DNA of 24,077 nucleotides from JAZGER01 sp036480335 (lineage in GTDB: Bacteria > Pseudomonadota > Gammaproteobacteria > DSM-19610): contig JAZGGH010000085.1 of NCBI GenBank assembly GCA_036480335.1, forward strand, positions 1 to 24,077, written 5' to 3'. Positions within the stretch are counted from its first letter, which is position 1; each line of letters begins with the position of its first letter. A program made the position numbers and the translations under genes. This document shows positions 1-7,939 of the stretch, in pieces. The notes beneath the pieces were generated by a model. It did not search any database. It had not been told where the DNA came from and saw only the letters and a program-made list of their open reading frames with translations.

Positions 1-420
<420 letters not shown>

Positions 421-431
421 TCAGAGGCGTG

Positions 432-460
432 ATTCTACAAGAATGTAGCGGCCACGCCAA
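432..460 (-). promoter_or_regulatory. Candidate promoter of the tRNA-fMet gene, overlapping a nested hairpin
   Basis: On the minus strand TTGGCG (455-460) and TAGAAT (432-437) are separated by 17 nt, followed by a GC-rich CACGCCTC, a discriminator style common at stable-RNA promoters. Transcription would start a few bases before the tRNA. The same stretch forms a nested inverted repeat (GGCGTG/CACGCC around CTACA-TTCT-TGTAG), which lies after nuoN and could also shape the operon's 3' end. Inferred from sequence only. Confidence 0.45.
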
Positions 461-483
461 GGGGTAATTGTATAAATATATGA

Positions 484-1926
484 CTATTTTAACTGGATGC
501 TGGTATTACAGATAGCCAGCAACCATCCAGGGAAGAAACCGAGTGCCAGAACAGCCAGGCTATTGATGGTCAAGCCAAAACCCAGATCAAACTGACTGGT
601 GACGGGTTGGGTGTCTTTCGCATCATCAAAATACATAACCTTGATAATACGAATATAGTAATAAGCACCGATGACCGAGAAGAATACGGCTATACCAGCC
701 AGCCAGACCATATCCTGCTGAATAATTGCCTGTAAAACATTGAGCTTGGCATAAAATCCCACCGTAGGTGGCACACCCGCCATGGAAAACATCAGGATCA
801 GCATCATGAAAGCGTACCAAGGGTGGCGCTGGTTAAGCCCCTTGAAATCATCAATATTATCCGCTTCAAAGCCAGCACGGCTGAGCAGGATAATCATGCC
901 AAAGGCTCCGGCAGCCATTAACGCATAGGTAATGCTGTAAAACATGGAGGCAGCGTAGCCGTTTGCAGTACCTGCGATAATTCCCAGCAACAGGAAGCCA
1001 ACATGTGAAATCGTTGAATAAGCAAGCATACGCTTCAGGTTAGTTTGTGCGATAGCGACGATATTACCGATGGCAAGCGACAGGACGACGAGAATGGTCA
1101 GCATACTTTGCCACTCTTCCTGCAGGCTACCCATAGACTCAACCAGCAATCGCATAACCAGCGCAAAGGCAGCGATCTTGGGCGCACTACCAATCATGAG
1201 TGTTACCGGAGTGGGCGCACCCTGATAAACATCTGGTAGCCACATGTGAAACGGCACCGCACCGAGTTTGAAAGCAATACCCACAACAATAAATATTAGC
1301 CCGAAAACCGCAGGTGTAGATGAACCAGTATTAGCAGATAGCACACGGCCAATTTCGGCAATATCCAGCGAACCGGTGATACCATAAATAATCGAGATTC
1401 CGTACAGCAACATACCCGAAGCGATTGCCCCAAGCACAAAGTATTTCATTGCTGCTTCTGAACAGGCGTAAGTATCACGGTTAAAGGCAACCAGCGCATA
1501 GAGACACAGGGAAAGCAGTTCCAGCCCAAGGTAAATAGTAAGCATATTATGGGCAGAAACCATGATCATCATACCCAGCACTGAAAACAGTCCGAGCACG
1601 TAAAATTCACCCTTAAATAACCCTCTCAACTCCAGATAATGGCGTGAATACAGAAAACCCAGAATTGTGACCAGATAAATAGCCAGCTTGAGCACCACGC
1701 TCATCGGGTCAGTGACGAAGGTACCTGAAAAACCTGTTTGAGTGCCTTCAACCTGCAATACAGTAGTGAGCAATATCGCACCCAGTAATGTTGCCTGGCT
1801 AAGATAGTAAGTAATATTCCGCTGTTGTTGTTTCAGAAACAGGTCCACAATCAGGACAATGCAAGTCATCGTCAGTACAAAGAGCTCTGGAATCAGCAAT
1901 CGAAATTCATTGGCTTCTATTATCAT
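484..1926 (-). CDS. nuoN: NADH-quinone oxidoreductase subunit N
   Basis: A 480-aa antiporter-like membrane subunit of complex I, one of the three Mrp-type proton channels in the membrane arm. It is almost entirely hydrophobic, with about 14 transmembrane helices. The conserved proton-path residues are visible: the helix with LGLELLSLCLYAL (Glu136), the AFKLGAVPFHMWLPD segment (Lys220) and SAPKIAAF (Lys250). It is the last gene of the nuo operon, starting 11 nt after nuoM and ending 63 nt before tRNA-fMet. Length and motifs match NuoN, and the N-terminal MIIEANEFRLLIPELFVL fits the family. Confidence 0.97.
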   Translation of the reverse strand: MIIEANEFRLLIPELFVLTMTCIVLIVDLFLKQQQRNITYYLSQATLLGAILLTTVLQVEGTQTGFSGTFVTDPMSVVLKLAIYLVTILGFLYSRHYLELRGLFKGEFYVLGLFSVLGMMIMVSAHNMLTIYLGLELLSLCLYALVAFNRDTYACSEAAMKYFVLGAIASGMLLYGISIIYGITGSLDIAEIGRVLSANTGSSTPAVFGLIFIVVGIAFKLGAVPFHMWLPDVYQGAPTPVTLMIGSAPKIAAFALVMRLLVESMGSLQEEWQSMLTILVVLSLAIGNIVAIAQTNLKRMLAYSTISHVGFLLLGIIAGTANGYAASMFYSITYALMAAGAFGMIILLSRAGFEADNIDDFKGLNQRHPWYAFMMLILMFSMAGVPPTVGFYAKLNVLQAIIQQDMVWLAGIAVFFSVIGAYYYIRIIKVMYFDDAKDTQPVTSQFDLGFGLTINSLAVLALGFFPGWLLAICNTSIQLK

Positions 1927-1937
1927 TACTCTGCTAC

Positions 1938-3449
1938 CTATAACTTCGATGTTGTAATAACTGTCACAAGATTCTCTATGGTTGCGCGCATCACTTCTTC
2001 AAGCGGTGCCGGCCATAATCCCAACGCCAGGACAGCAACTGCCAGGGTGCCTAAAACGAGCGTTTCACGTGTTGTAGCGTCTTCCAGTTTGGCAACTGCT
2101 TCATTATCGATATCGCCAAACACCACCCGCTTGACCATCCAGAGACTGTAGGCTGCACCCAGTATCAGAGTTGTTGCTGCCAGGAATGCAAACCAGAAAT
2201 TGGCCTTGAAGCTGGCAAGAATCACCATGAACTCACCGACAAATCCGGAGGTACCCGGCAGACCAGAATTGGCCATGGCAAAAAAGACCATGAAAGCCGC
2301 AAACACGGGCATGGTATTAACAACACCACCATAGTCGCCTATTTCTCGGCTGTGCATGCGGTCATACAGCACACCAACACAGAGGAACAGTGCACCGGAA
2401 ATAAACCCGTGTGAGACCATCTGGATCATGCCGCCTTCCATTCCCATCACGGCGCCATCCATACCAGCGGCATTCTCCATGATGGGGAACACCAGGAAAA
2501 ATCCCAGCGTAACAAACCCCATATGAGCAATTGATGAATAGGCAATGAGTTTTTTCATATCGCTTTGCACCAGCGCAACAAAACCGATATACACCACGGC
2601 CACCAGTGACATAAAGATAATCAGCCAGTCCAGTTCTCTGCTGGCATCTGGGGCAATGGGTAAACTGAAGCGCAGAAAACCATAGCCACCAATTTTAAGC
2701 ATGATCGCAGCCAGTATCACTGAACCACCAGTGGGCGCCTGAACATGTGCATCCGGCAACCAGGTGTGCACTGGCCACATTGGAACTTTGACGGCAAACG
2801 CCAGTAAAAAGGCGATAAAGATCAGGATCTGTTCAGTCATGCCCAGTTTCAGCGTATGGAAATCCAGCACTTCAAATGAACCTGCCTTGTTGTACATGTA
2901 AATCAATGCAATCAACATGAACACCGAACCGAGAAAGGTATAGAGAAAGAACTTGATGGTTGCGTATACCCGATTAGGTCCGCCCCAGATGCCGATAATC
3001 AAAAACATCGGGATCAACATACCTTCCCAGAAAACGTAGAACAACATGGCATCAAGTGCTGAAAACACACCTACCATCAAGCCTTCCATAATCAGGAAAG
3101 CTGCCATATATTGCCCAGGCTTGGTCTGAATCACTTTCCAGCTAGACAGCACCACCAGTACAGTCGTAAAGGTCGTCAGAATAATCAACGGCAGGGATAT
3201 ACCATCAATACCGATGTGATAATTGATATTAAAGGCCGATATCCAGCTATGGTTACTTTCAAACTGCATATTAGCCGTAGAGGTATCAAAACCTGTATAC
3301 AGCAATAGGCTGGCGAAGAAGGTAATCAGCGCCACACCTAGCGCAATGGGTCGCGGATTCAGACGATTCTGATCACTCGCAAACAGCACCAGAAAACCAC
3401 CGATAATCGGTGTCCAGATAATCAGATTGAGCAATGGCCACTCAGTCAT
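1938..3449 (-). CDS. nuoM: NADH-quinone oxidoreductase subunit M
   Basis: A 503-aa polytopic membrane protein, the second antiporter-like subunit of the complex I membrane arm. The key features are FYVFWEGMLIPMFLIIGIWG (Glu142 in TM5) and AVKVPMWPVHTWLPDAH (Lys221 in TM7), followed by QAPTGGSVILAA. These belong to the charged proton-translocation axis of NuoL/M/N proteins. It lies between nuoL (42-nt gap, the longest within the operon) and nuoN (11-nt gap). The Shine-Dalgarno match is weak; the start is chosen from the family-typical short N-terminus before the first helix. Confidence 0.97.
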   Translation of the reverse strand: MTEWPLLNLIIWTPIIGGFLVLFASDQNRLNPRPIALGVALITFFASLLLYTGFDTSTANMQFESNHSWISAFNINYHIGIDGISLPLIILTTFTTVLVVLSSWKVIQTKPGQYMAAFLIMEGLMVGVFSALDAMLFYVFWEGMLIPMFLIIGIWGGPNRVYATIKFFLYTFLGSVFMLIALIYMYNKAGSFEVLDFHTLKLGMTEQILIFIAFLLAFAVKVPMWPVHTWLPDAHVQAPTGGSVILAAIMLKIGGYGFLRFSLPIAPDASRELDWLIIFMSLVAVVYIGFVALVQSDMKKLIAYSSIAHMGFVTLGFFLVFPIMENAAGMDGAVMGMEGGMIQMVSHGFISGALFLCVGVLYDRMHSREIGDYGGVVNTMPVFAAFMVFFAMANSGLPGTSGFVGEFMVILASFKANFWFAFLAATTLILGAAYSLWMVKRVVFGDIDNEAVAKLEDATTRETLVLGTLAVAVLALGLWPAPLEEVMRATIENLVTVITTSKL

Positions 3450-3491
3450 GCCTTTGAATTCCTTTGATGTATTTCATTAAAAACATTCGGA

Positions 3492-5459
3492 CTAAACACC
3501 TGGACGTAACCACAGGAACCAGCTCAATAACAACAGCAATCCAATAATCATGCTGAAGGCGTAGGTATAAAGATACCCGGTTTGAAGTTTACGCAAAACA
3601 CCCGAAAACCAGCCAATGGTTCGGGCACTGCCATTCACTAACAGGCCATCAATCAGCAGGACATCACCCAGCTTCCAGAAAAACCAGCCTATTGCACGAG
3701 CGCCACCGGCAAATACAACTTCATTAAAACGGTCAAAATAGTATTTGTTTTCAAATACGGTATGCACCAGTCCCAGCTTTTGCTTTGCAGTATCTGCAAT
3801 GCCGGGTTTTTTTGTGTAGATAAACCAGGCGGTAAACAATCCACCCATCGCTAGCCAGAACGGCGGTTGTTTCAGACCATGCTCAATAAACGCGGTAATG
3901 CCGTGATAGTGCTCACGCATGTGATGCAGGACGTCATGCTCATGGGCAACGTAAATCACCCCTTTGAAATAGTCGCCAACAACAATCGGATCAATCAGAT
4001 AGCCGGCGATCACAGAAGGGATCGCAAGCAACACTAGCGGTAACGTGACCACCCAGGGCGATTCACGCAAATGCGAACGGGTATGTTCATCCATGCGTTC
4101 TTCGGTATGAAACACCAGGAAAAACATCCGAAAACTGTAGAGTGCTGTAATAAAAACGCCCGCCAGCACAGCGAAATAGGCAAAGCCGGAACCAGGTATC
4201 TGCGAAGCATGCACTGCCTCAATGATTGAATCCTTGGAAAAGAATCCTGAAAACCCGGGAAAACCAATCAAAGCCAATGAACCGATTAGCGAAGTCCAAT
4301 AGGTAATCGGCATATATTTTTTCAGGCCGCCCATCTTGCGAATATCCTGCTCATGGTGCATGGCAATGATCACTGAGCCGGCTGCCAGGAATAACAGCGC
4401 TTTGAAAAAGGCATGTGTCATCAAATGGAAAATTCCTGCCGCATAAGCCGAAGCGCCTAATGCCACTGTCATATAACCCAACTGAGACAGGGTTGAATAA
4501 GCCACAACACGCTTGATGTCATTTTGTATCAGACCCAGGAAGCCCATGAACAGAGCCGTAATCGCACCAATCACCAGGATAAAACTCAAAGCAGTTTCCG
4601 ACAACTCAAATAATGGCGACATACGCGCCACCATAAATATACCGGCGGTTACCATAGTTGCTGCATGGATCAGAGCAGAAATGGGTGTAGGGCCTTCCAT
4701 CGAGTCAGGCAACCAGACATGCAATGGAACCTGGGCAGACTTACCCATGGCGCCAATAAATAGCAGGATGCAGATAACCGACATTAACGACCAGTCGACA
4801 CCGGAGAATATCTGTATGGTCGATTCTGCCATGGAGGGTGCCATAGCAAACACCTCCGCATAATCAAGCGTCTTGAAGCTCATCAGGATTGCTGCGATAC
4901 CCAGCAGAAAACCAAAATCACCCACTCGGTTAACCAGGAAAGCCTTCATGTTGGCATATATTGCTGTCGGTTTTTTATACCAGAAACCGATCAGAAGATA
5001 GGACACCAGTCCCACCGCTTCCCAGCCAAAGAATAACTGCAGGAAGTTATTCGACATAACCAGCATAAGCATGGCAAAGGTAAACAGGGCAATGTAACTG
5101 AAAAAGCGCTGATAACCAGGATCATCGTGCATGTAGCCAATGGTGTAGATATGCACCATGAGTGACACAAAGGTGACCACCATCATCATCAGCACAGTCA
5201 GCTTGTCGATCAGAAAACCGACTTCAAATTTTATTCCGTCAGACACCAGCCAGGTATAGACAGAGCCGTTAAAACTGCCTGCACCATCCAGCACGATGTG
5301 TTTAAAAATATATACCGATAGCAGGAAGGAAAAACCGACACCGAGAATCGTCGCCCAGTGCGCGCCACTACGACCGGCAAACTTGCCAAAAAAACCGGCA
5401 ATTATGGCACCAACCAAAGGCGATAAGGCGGCAGCAAGATAGATATTTTCCATAGTCAT
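3492..5459 (-). CDS. nuoL: NADH-quinone oxidoreductase subunit L
   Basis: A 655-aa distal antiporter-like subunit of complex I. Visible are LFFGWEAVGLVSYLLIGFW (Glu147), VNRVGDFGFLLG, AMGKSAQVPLHVWLPD (Lys240) and MEGPTPISALIHAATMVTAG. The C-terminal part includes the long region that in known structures forms the lateral helix and final anchor helix. The start ATG shares its A with the TAA stop of nuoK (TAATG), suggesting coupled translation; a second ATG two codons later is an alternative start. Full length for the family, no breaks. Confidence 0.97.
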   Translation of the reverse strand: MTMENIYLAAALSPLVGAIIAGFFGKFAGRSGAHWATILGVGFSFLLSVYIFKHIVLDGAGSFNGSVYTWLVSDGIKFEVGFLIDKLTVLMMMVVTFVSLMVHIYTIGYMHDDPGYQRFFSYIALFTFAMLMLVMSNNFLQLFFGWEAVGLVSYLLIGFWYKKPTAIYANMKAFLVNRVGDFGFLLGIAAILMSFKTLDYAEVFAMAPSMAESTIQIFSGVDWSLMSVICILLFIGAMGKSAQVPLHVWLPDSMEGPTPISALIHAATMVTAGIFMVARMSPLFELSETALSFILVIGAITALFMGFLGLIQNDIKRVVAYSTLSQLGYMTVALGASAYAAGIFHLMTHAFFKALLFLAAGSVIIAMHHEQDIRKMGGLKKYMPITYWTSLIGSLALIGFPGFSGFFSKDSIIEAVHASQIPGSGFAYFAVLAGVFITALYSFRMFFLVFHTEERMDEHTRSHLRESPWVVTLPLVLLAIPSVIAGYLIDPIVVGDYFKGVIYVAHEHDVLHHMREHYHGITAFIEHGLKQPPFWLAMGGLFTAWFIYTKKPGIADTAKQKLGLVHTVFENKYYFDRFNEVVFAGGARAIGWFFWKLGDVLLIDGLLVNGSARTIGWFSGVLRKLQTGYLYTYAFSMIIGLLLLLSWFLWLRPGV

Positions 5460-5770
5460 TATCCTTTCATACTATCCAGTTCATCGACATTAATGGTATG
5501 CCGGTTACGGAACAGGACAACCAGGATAGCAAGGCCGATAGCGGCCTCGGCTGCGGCAACGGTCAGGATAAAAAATACAAAGACCTGCCCGGCGGTATCC
5601 CCTAGAAAATGGGAAAAAGCCACAAAATTAATATTCACGGCCAATAACATCAACTCAATCGCCATCAACAAAATGATGACATTTTTCCGGTTAATAAAAA
5701 TCCCTGCCACACTCAGACAAAATAGCACGGCAGCAAGAATGAGATAATCGGATAGCGCAATTGCCTGCAT
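5459..5770 (-). CDS. nuoK: NADH-quinone oxidoreductase subunit K
   Basis: A 103-aa membrane subunit with three transmembrane helices, homologous to MnhC/MrpC. It carries the two membrane-buried glutamates needed for proton transfer: Glu39 in MAIELMLLAVNINFVAF and Glu75 in TVAAAEAAIGLAI. I place the start at the ATG ending at 5770 and not at the TTG one codon upstream. GAGGAAG precedes this ATG at a workable distance, whereas the TTG would sit only 3 nt after it. The ATG overlaps the nuoJ stop (TGATG), so the two are probably translationally coupled. The 3' end overlaps nuoL by 1 nt. Confidence 0.95.
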   Translation of the reverse strand: MQAIALSDYLILAAVLFCLSVAGIFINRKNVIILLMAIELMLLAVNINFVAFSHFLGDTAGQVFVFFILTVAAAEAAIGLAILVVLFRNRHTINVDELDSMKG

Positions 5771-6381
5771 CAATCTTCCTCCCCTGTTGCTGATGACGGG
5801 TTAGCCATACGAATACGCCCTTTCGCCTTAACCAGCACCTGTTTCGACGGATCCTGATGGCGCGTTCCCGGACGTTTACGCATGGTCAGGGAAATTGCAG
5901 CAATGATCGCAACCAGCAAAATGACTGCAGCAATTTCAAACGGGTACACATACTGGGTATAAAGCACACTCCCCAGTTCACGCGTATTGCTGTAATCCGC
6001 TGCATGCGGCACAGGCGCAGCCACCACATCCAGACCAAAGTTTCTGGCTCGAACCACAAGATACATTTCCAACACCATCAGGCCAGCAACCAATAACCCG
6101 ACGGGTAGATATTTCATATAGCCTTCCTGCAAAGGTGAGGTATTGATATCCAGCATCATCACCACAAACAGGAATAGCACCATAACAGCGCCGACATACA
6201 CCAGTACCAGTGTAATTGCCAGAAATTCTGCTTCCAGCAATATCCATAAACCGGAACAGGTAAAAAAGGCCAGCACAAGATGCAGTGCAGAATGCACCGG
6301 ATTGCGTGAGGTAATCACACGCGTCGCAGCGAATACCAAAATCGCTGCCAGAAGATAAAAAACAATGCGCTCAAATGACAT
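5770..6381 (-). CDS. nuoJ: NADH-quinone oxidoreductase subunit J
   Basis: A 203-aa membrane subunit with about five transmembrane helices (ND6 homologue). The conserved third-helix segment AITLVLVYVGAVMVLFLFVV contains the pi-bulge region linked to quinone-reduction coupling. The C-terminal ~50 residues are hydrophilic and basic (MRKRPGTRHQDPSKQ and beyond), normal for proteobacterial NuoJ. It follows nuoI after 18 nt and overlaps nuoK by 1 nt. Confidence 0.96.
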   Translation of the reverse strand: MSFERIVFYLLAAILVFAATRVITSRNPVHSALHLVLAFFTCSGLWILLEAEFLAITLVLVYVGAVMVLFLFVVMMLDINTSPLQEGYMKYLPVGLLVAGLMVLEMYLVVRARNFGLDVVAAPVPHAADYSNTRELGSVLYTQYVYPFEIAAVILLVAIIAAISLTMRKRPGTRHQDPSKQVLVKAKGRIRMANPSSATGEED

Positions 6382-6399
6382 GGTTAATTGTTCCGCCTG

Positions 6400-6888
6400 T
6401 TATCGGTAAGCTGCATCAGCAGCACGGTCAGCCGCTATCTGTGCTTCGTGTTTGTCACCCACTGCGAGCAGTTTTTCTTTGGTCATAATATTTTCACCGC
6501 GCGCTTCAAAGTGATACTCAAAAATCCGGGTTTCAACGATCGAATCTACCGGGCAGGATTCTTCACAGAAACCACAAAAAATACACTTAAACAGATCAAT
6601 GTCATAGCGAGTAGTGCGCCGCGAGCCATCCTCTCTTGGTTCTGCTTCAATGGTAATCGCCAATGCCGGACAAACTGCTTCACACAATTTGCAGGCAATG
6701 CATCGCTCTTCACCATTCGGGTAACGACGCAACGCATGTAAACCACGGAAACGGTGAGACTGAGGTGTTTTCTCATCTGGATATTGCACGGTAATCTTTT
6801 TCGCAAAAAGATATTTACCGGTCAGCCGCATACCCCTCAACAACTCAATCAGGAAAAGGCTTTTTATCGAATTCGGTATCAGGTTCAT
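6400..6888 (-). CDS. nuoI: NADH-quinone oxidoreductase subunit I (two 4Fe-4S clusters)
   Basis: A 162-aa ferredoxin-like subunit that carries clusters N6a and N6b and passes electrons to NuoB. Two complete 4Fe-4S motifs are visible: Cys63, 66, 69, 73 (CIACKLCEAVCP) and Cys102, 105, 108, 112 (CIFCGFCEESCP). The amphipathic N-terminus (RGMRLTGKYLF) is typical of the family and lies along the membrane. It sits between nuoH (9-nt gap) and nuoJ (18-nt gap). No missing ligands. Confidence 0.97.
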   Translation of the reverse strand: MNLIPNSIKSLFLIELLRGMRLTGKYLFAKKITVQYPDEKTPQSHRFRGLHALRRYPNGEERCIACKLCEAVCPALAITIEAEPREDGSRRTTRYDIDLFKCIFCGFCEESCPVDSIVETRIFEYHFEARGENIMTKEKLLAVGDKHEAQIAADRAADAAYR

Positions 6889-6897
6889 AAAATATTC

Positions 6898-7938
6898 TCA
6901 ACTAAACCATGGGCCAAGGCCGTAAATCACAGCAACGCCTTCGACCACAAGCCAGAAAATAGTTAACGGAATAAAGACTTTCCAGCCCAGGCGCATGATC
7001 TGATCATAACGATAACGCGGGAAAGTTGCCCTGAACCAGAGAAACAGGAGCAGGAAGAAAGAAACTTTCATCAATAACCAGACCAGTCCCGGTACCCAGC
7101 TAAACCAGTCATTCAGAAACGGGACCCCCTCAAAGGGAGACAGCCAGCCACCGGCAAACATCAATGCCGTTAAGGTCGCAATCAGAATGATATTGGCATA
7201 TTCAGCAAGGAAGAAAACCGCAAAGGTCATGCCCGAGTATTCCACATGGAAACCCGCAACTATTTCAGATTCGCCTTCAGCCACGTCGAAGGGTGCACGA
7301 TTGGTTTCTGCCACACCGGATATAAAATAGATTAGAAACAGTGGCAATAGTGGTAACCAGTACCAGTGCAATACCCCACCCTGCTGCGCCAGTACAATTT
7401 CGCGCAAATTCAAACTGCCCGCAGCCATCAAAACACCTACCAGAGCAAAACCCATGGCGATTTCATAGGAAACAATCTGCGCAGCACTTCGCAGCGCTCC
7501 CAGCAATGCATACTTGGAGTTTGTCGCCCAGCCAGCGATAATAACACCGTACACACCCACGGAAGTCATCGCCAGAATATATAACAGGCTGGCATCAATA
7601 TCCGCCAACACTAATGTATCCCCAAACGGCACCACAGCCCAGGCCGCCAGTGCAGGTGCAATTGCCAAAACCGGCGCGATCACAAACAGATATTTATTCG
7701 ACTTCGCCGGAACGATGATTTCCTTAAACATCAGCTTCACAGCATCGGCAATTGGCTGTAACCAACCCCGTGGTCCGACCCGATTCGGGCCGATCCGCAA
7801 CTGCATATAACCGATAATTTTTCGTTCAGCAAAAGTCAGGTAGGCAACGCCAAGCATTAACGGCATCACAATCACCATGATTTTTATCAGTATCCATGCG
7901 CCGTTAATTATCCAGTCCAGCAAACCTGATTCACCCAT
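6898..7938 (-). CDS. nuoH: NADH-quinone oxidoreductase subunit H
   Basis: A 346-aa membrane subunit with eight to nine helices that forms the entrance of the quinone chamber. The hallmark cytoplasmic loops are present: QLRIGPNRVGPRGWLQPIAD near residues 46-65, AETNRAPFDVAEGESEIVAG and FHVEYSGMTFAVFFLAEYAN, rich in the conserved acidic residues of the chamber-to-membrane path. The start lies 1 nt after the nuoG TAG stop. Complete and of usual length. Confidence 0.97.
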   Translation of the reverse strand: MGESGLLDWIINGAWILIKIMVIVMPLMLGVAYLTFAERKIIGYMQLRIGPNRVGPRGWLQPIADAVKLMFKEIIVPAKSNKYLFVIAPVLAIAPALAAWAVVPFGDTLVLADIDASLLYILAMTSVGVYGVIIAGWATNSKYALLGALRSAAQIVSYEIAMGFALVGVLMAAGSLNLREIVLAQQGGVLHWYWLPLLPLFLIYFISGVAETNRAPFDVAEGESEIVAGFHVEYSGMTFAVFFLAEYANIILIATLTALMFAGGWLSPFEGVPFLNDWFSWVPGLVWLLMKVSFFLLLFLWFRATFPRYRYDQIMRLGWKVFIPLTIFWLVVEGVAVIYGLGPWFS

Positions 7939-7939
7939 G

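Noticed and set aside
4513..4863. Plus-strand open frames inside the nuo genes and opposite pcm/surE (for example 4513-4863, 19471-20109)
   Set aside because: They are antisense to clearly conserved genes, have no ribosome sites or family features, and follow the codon bias of the opposite strand.
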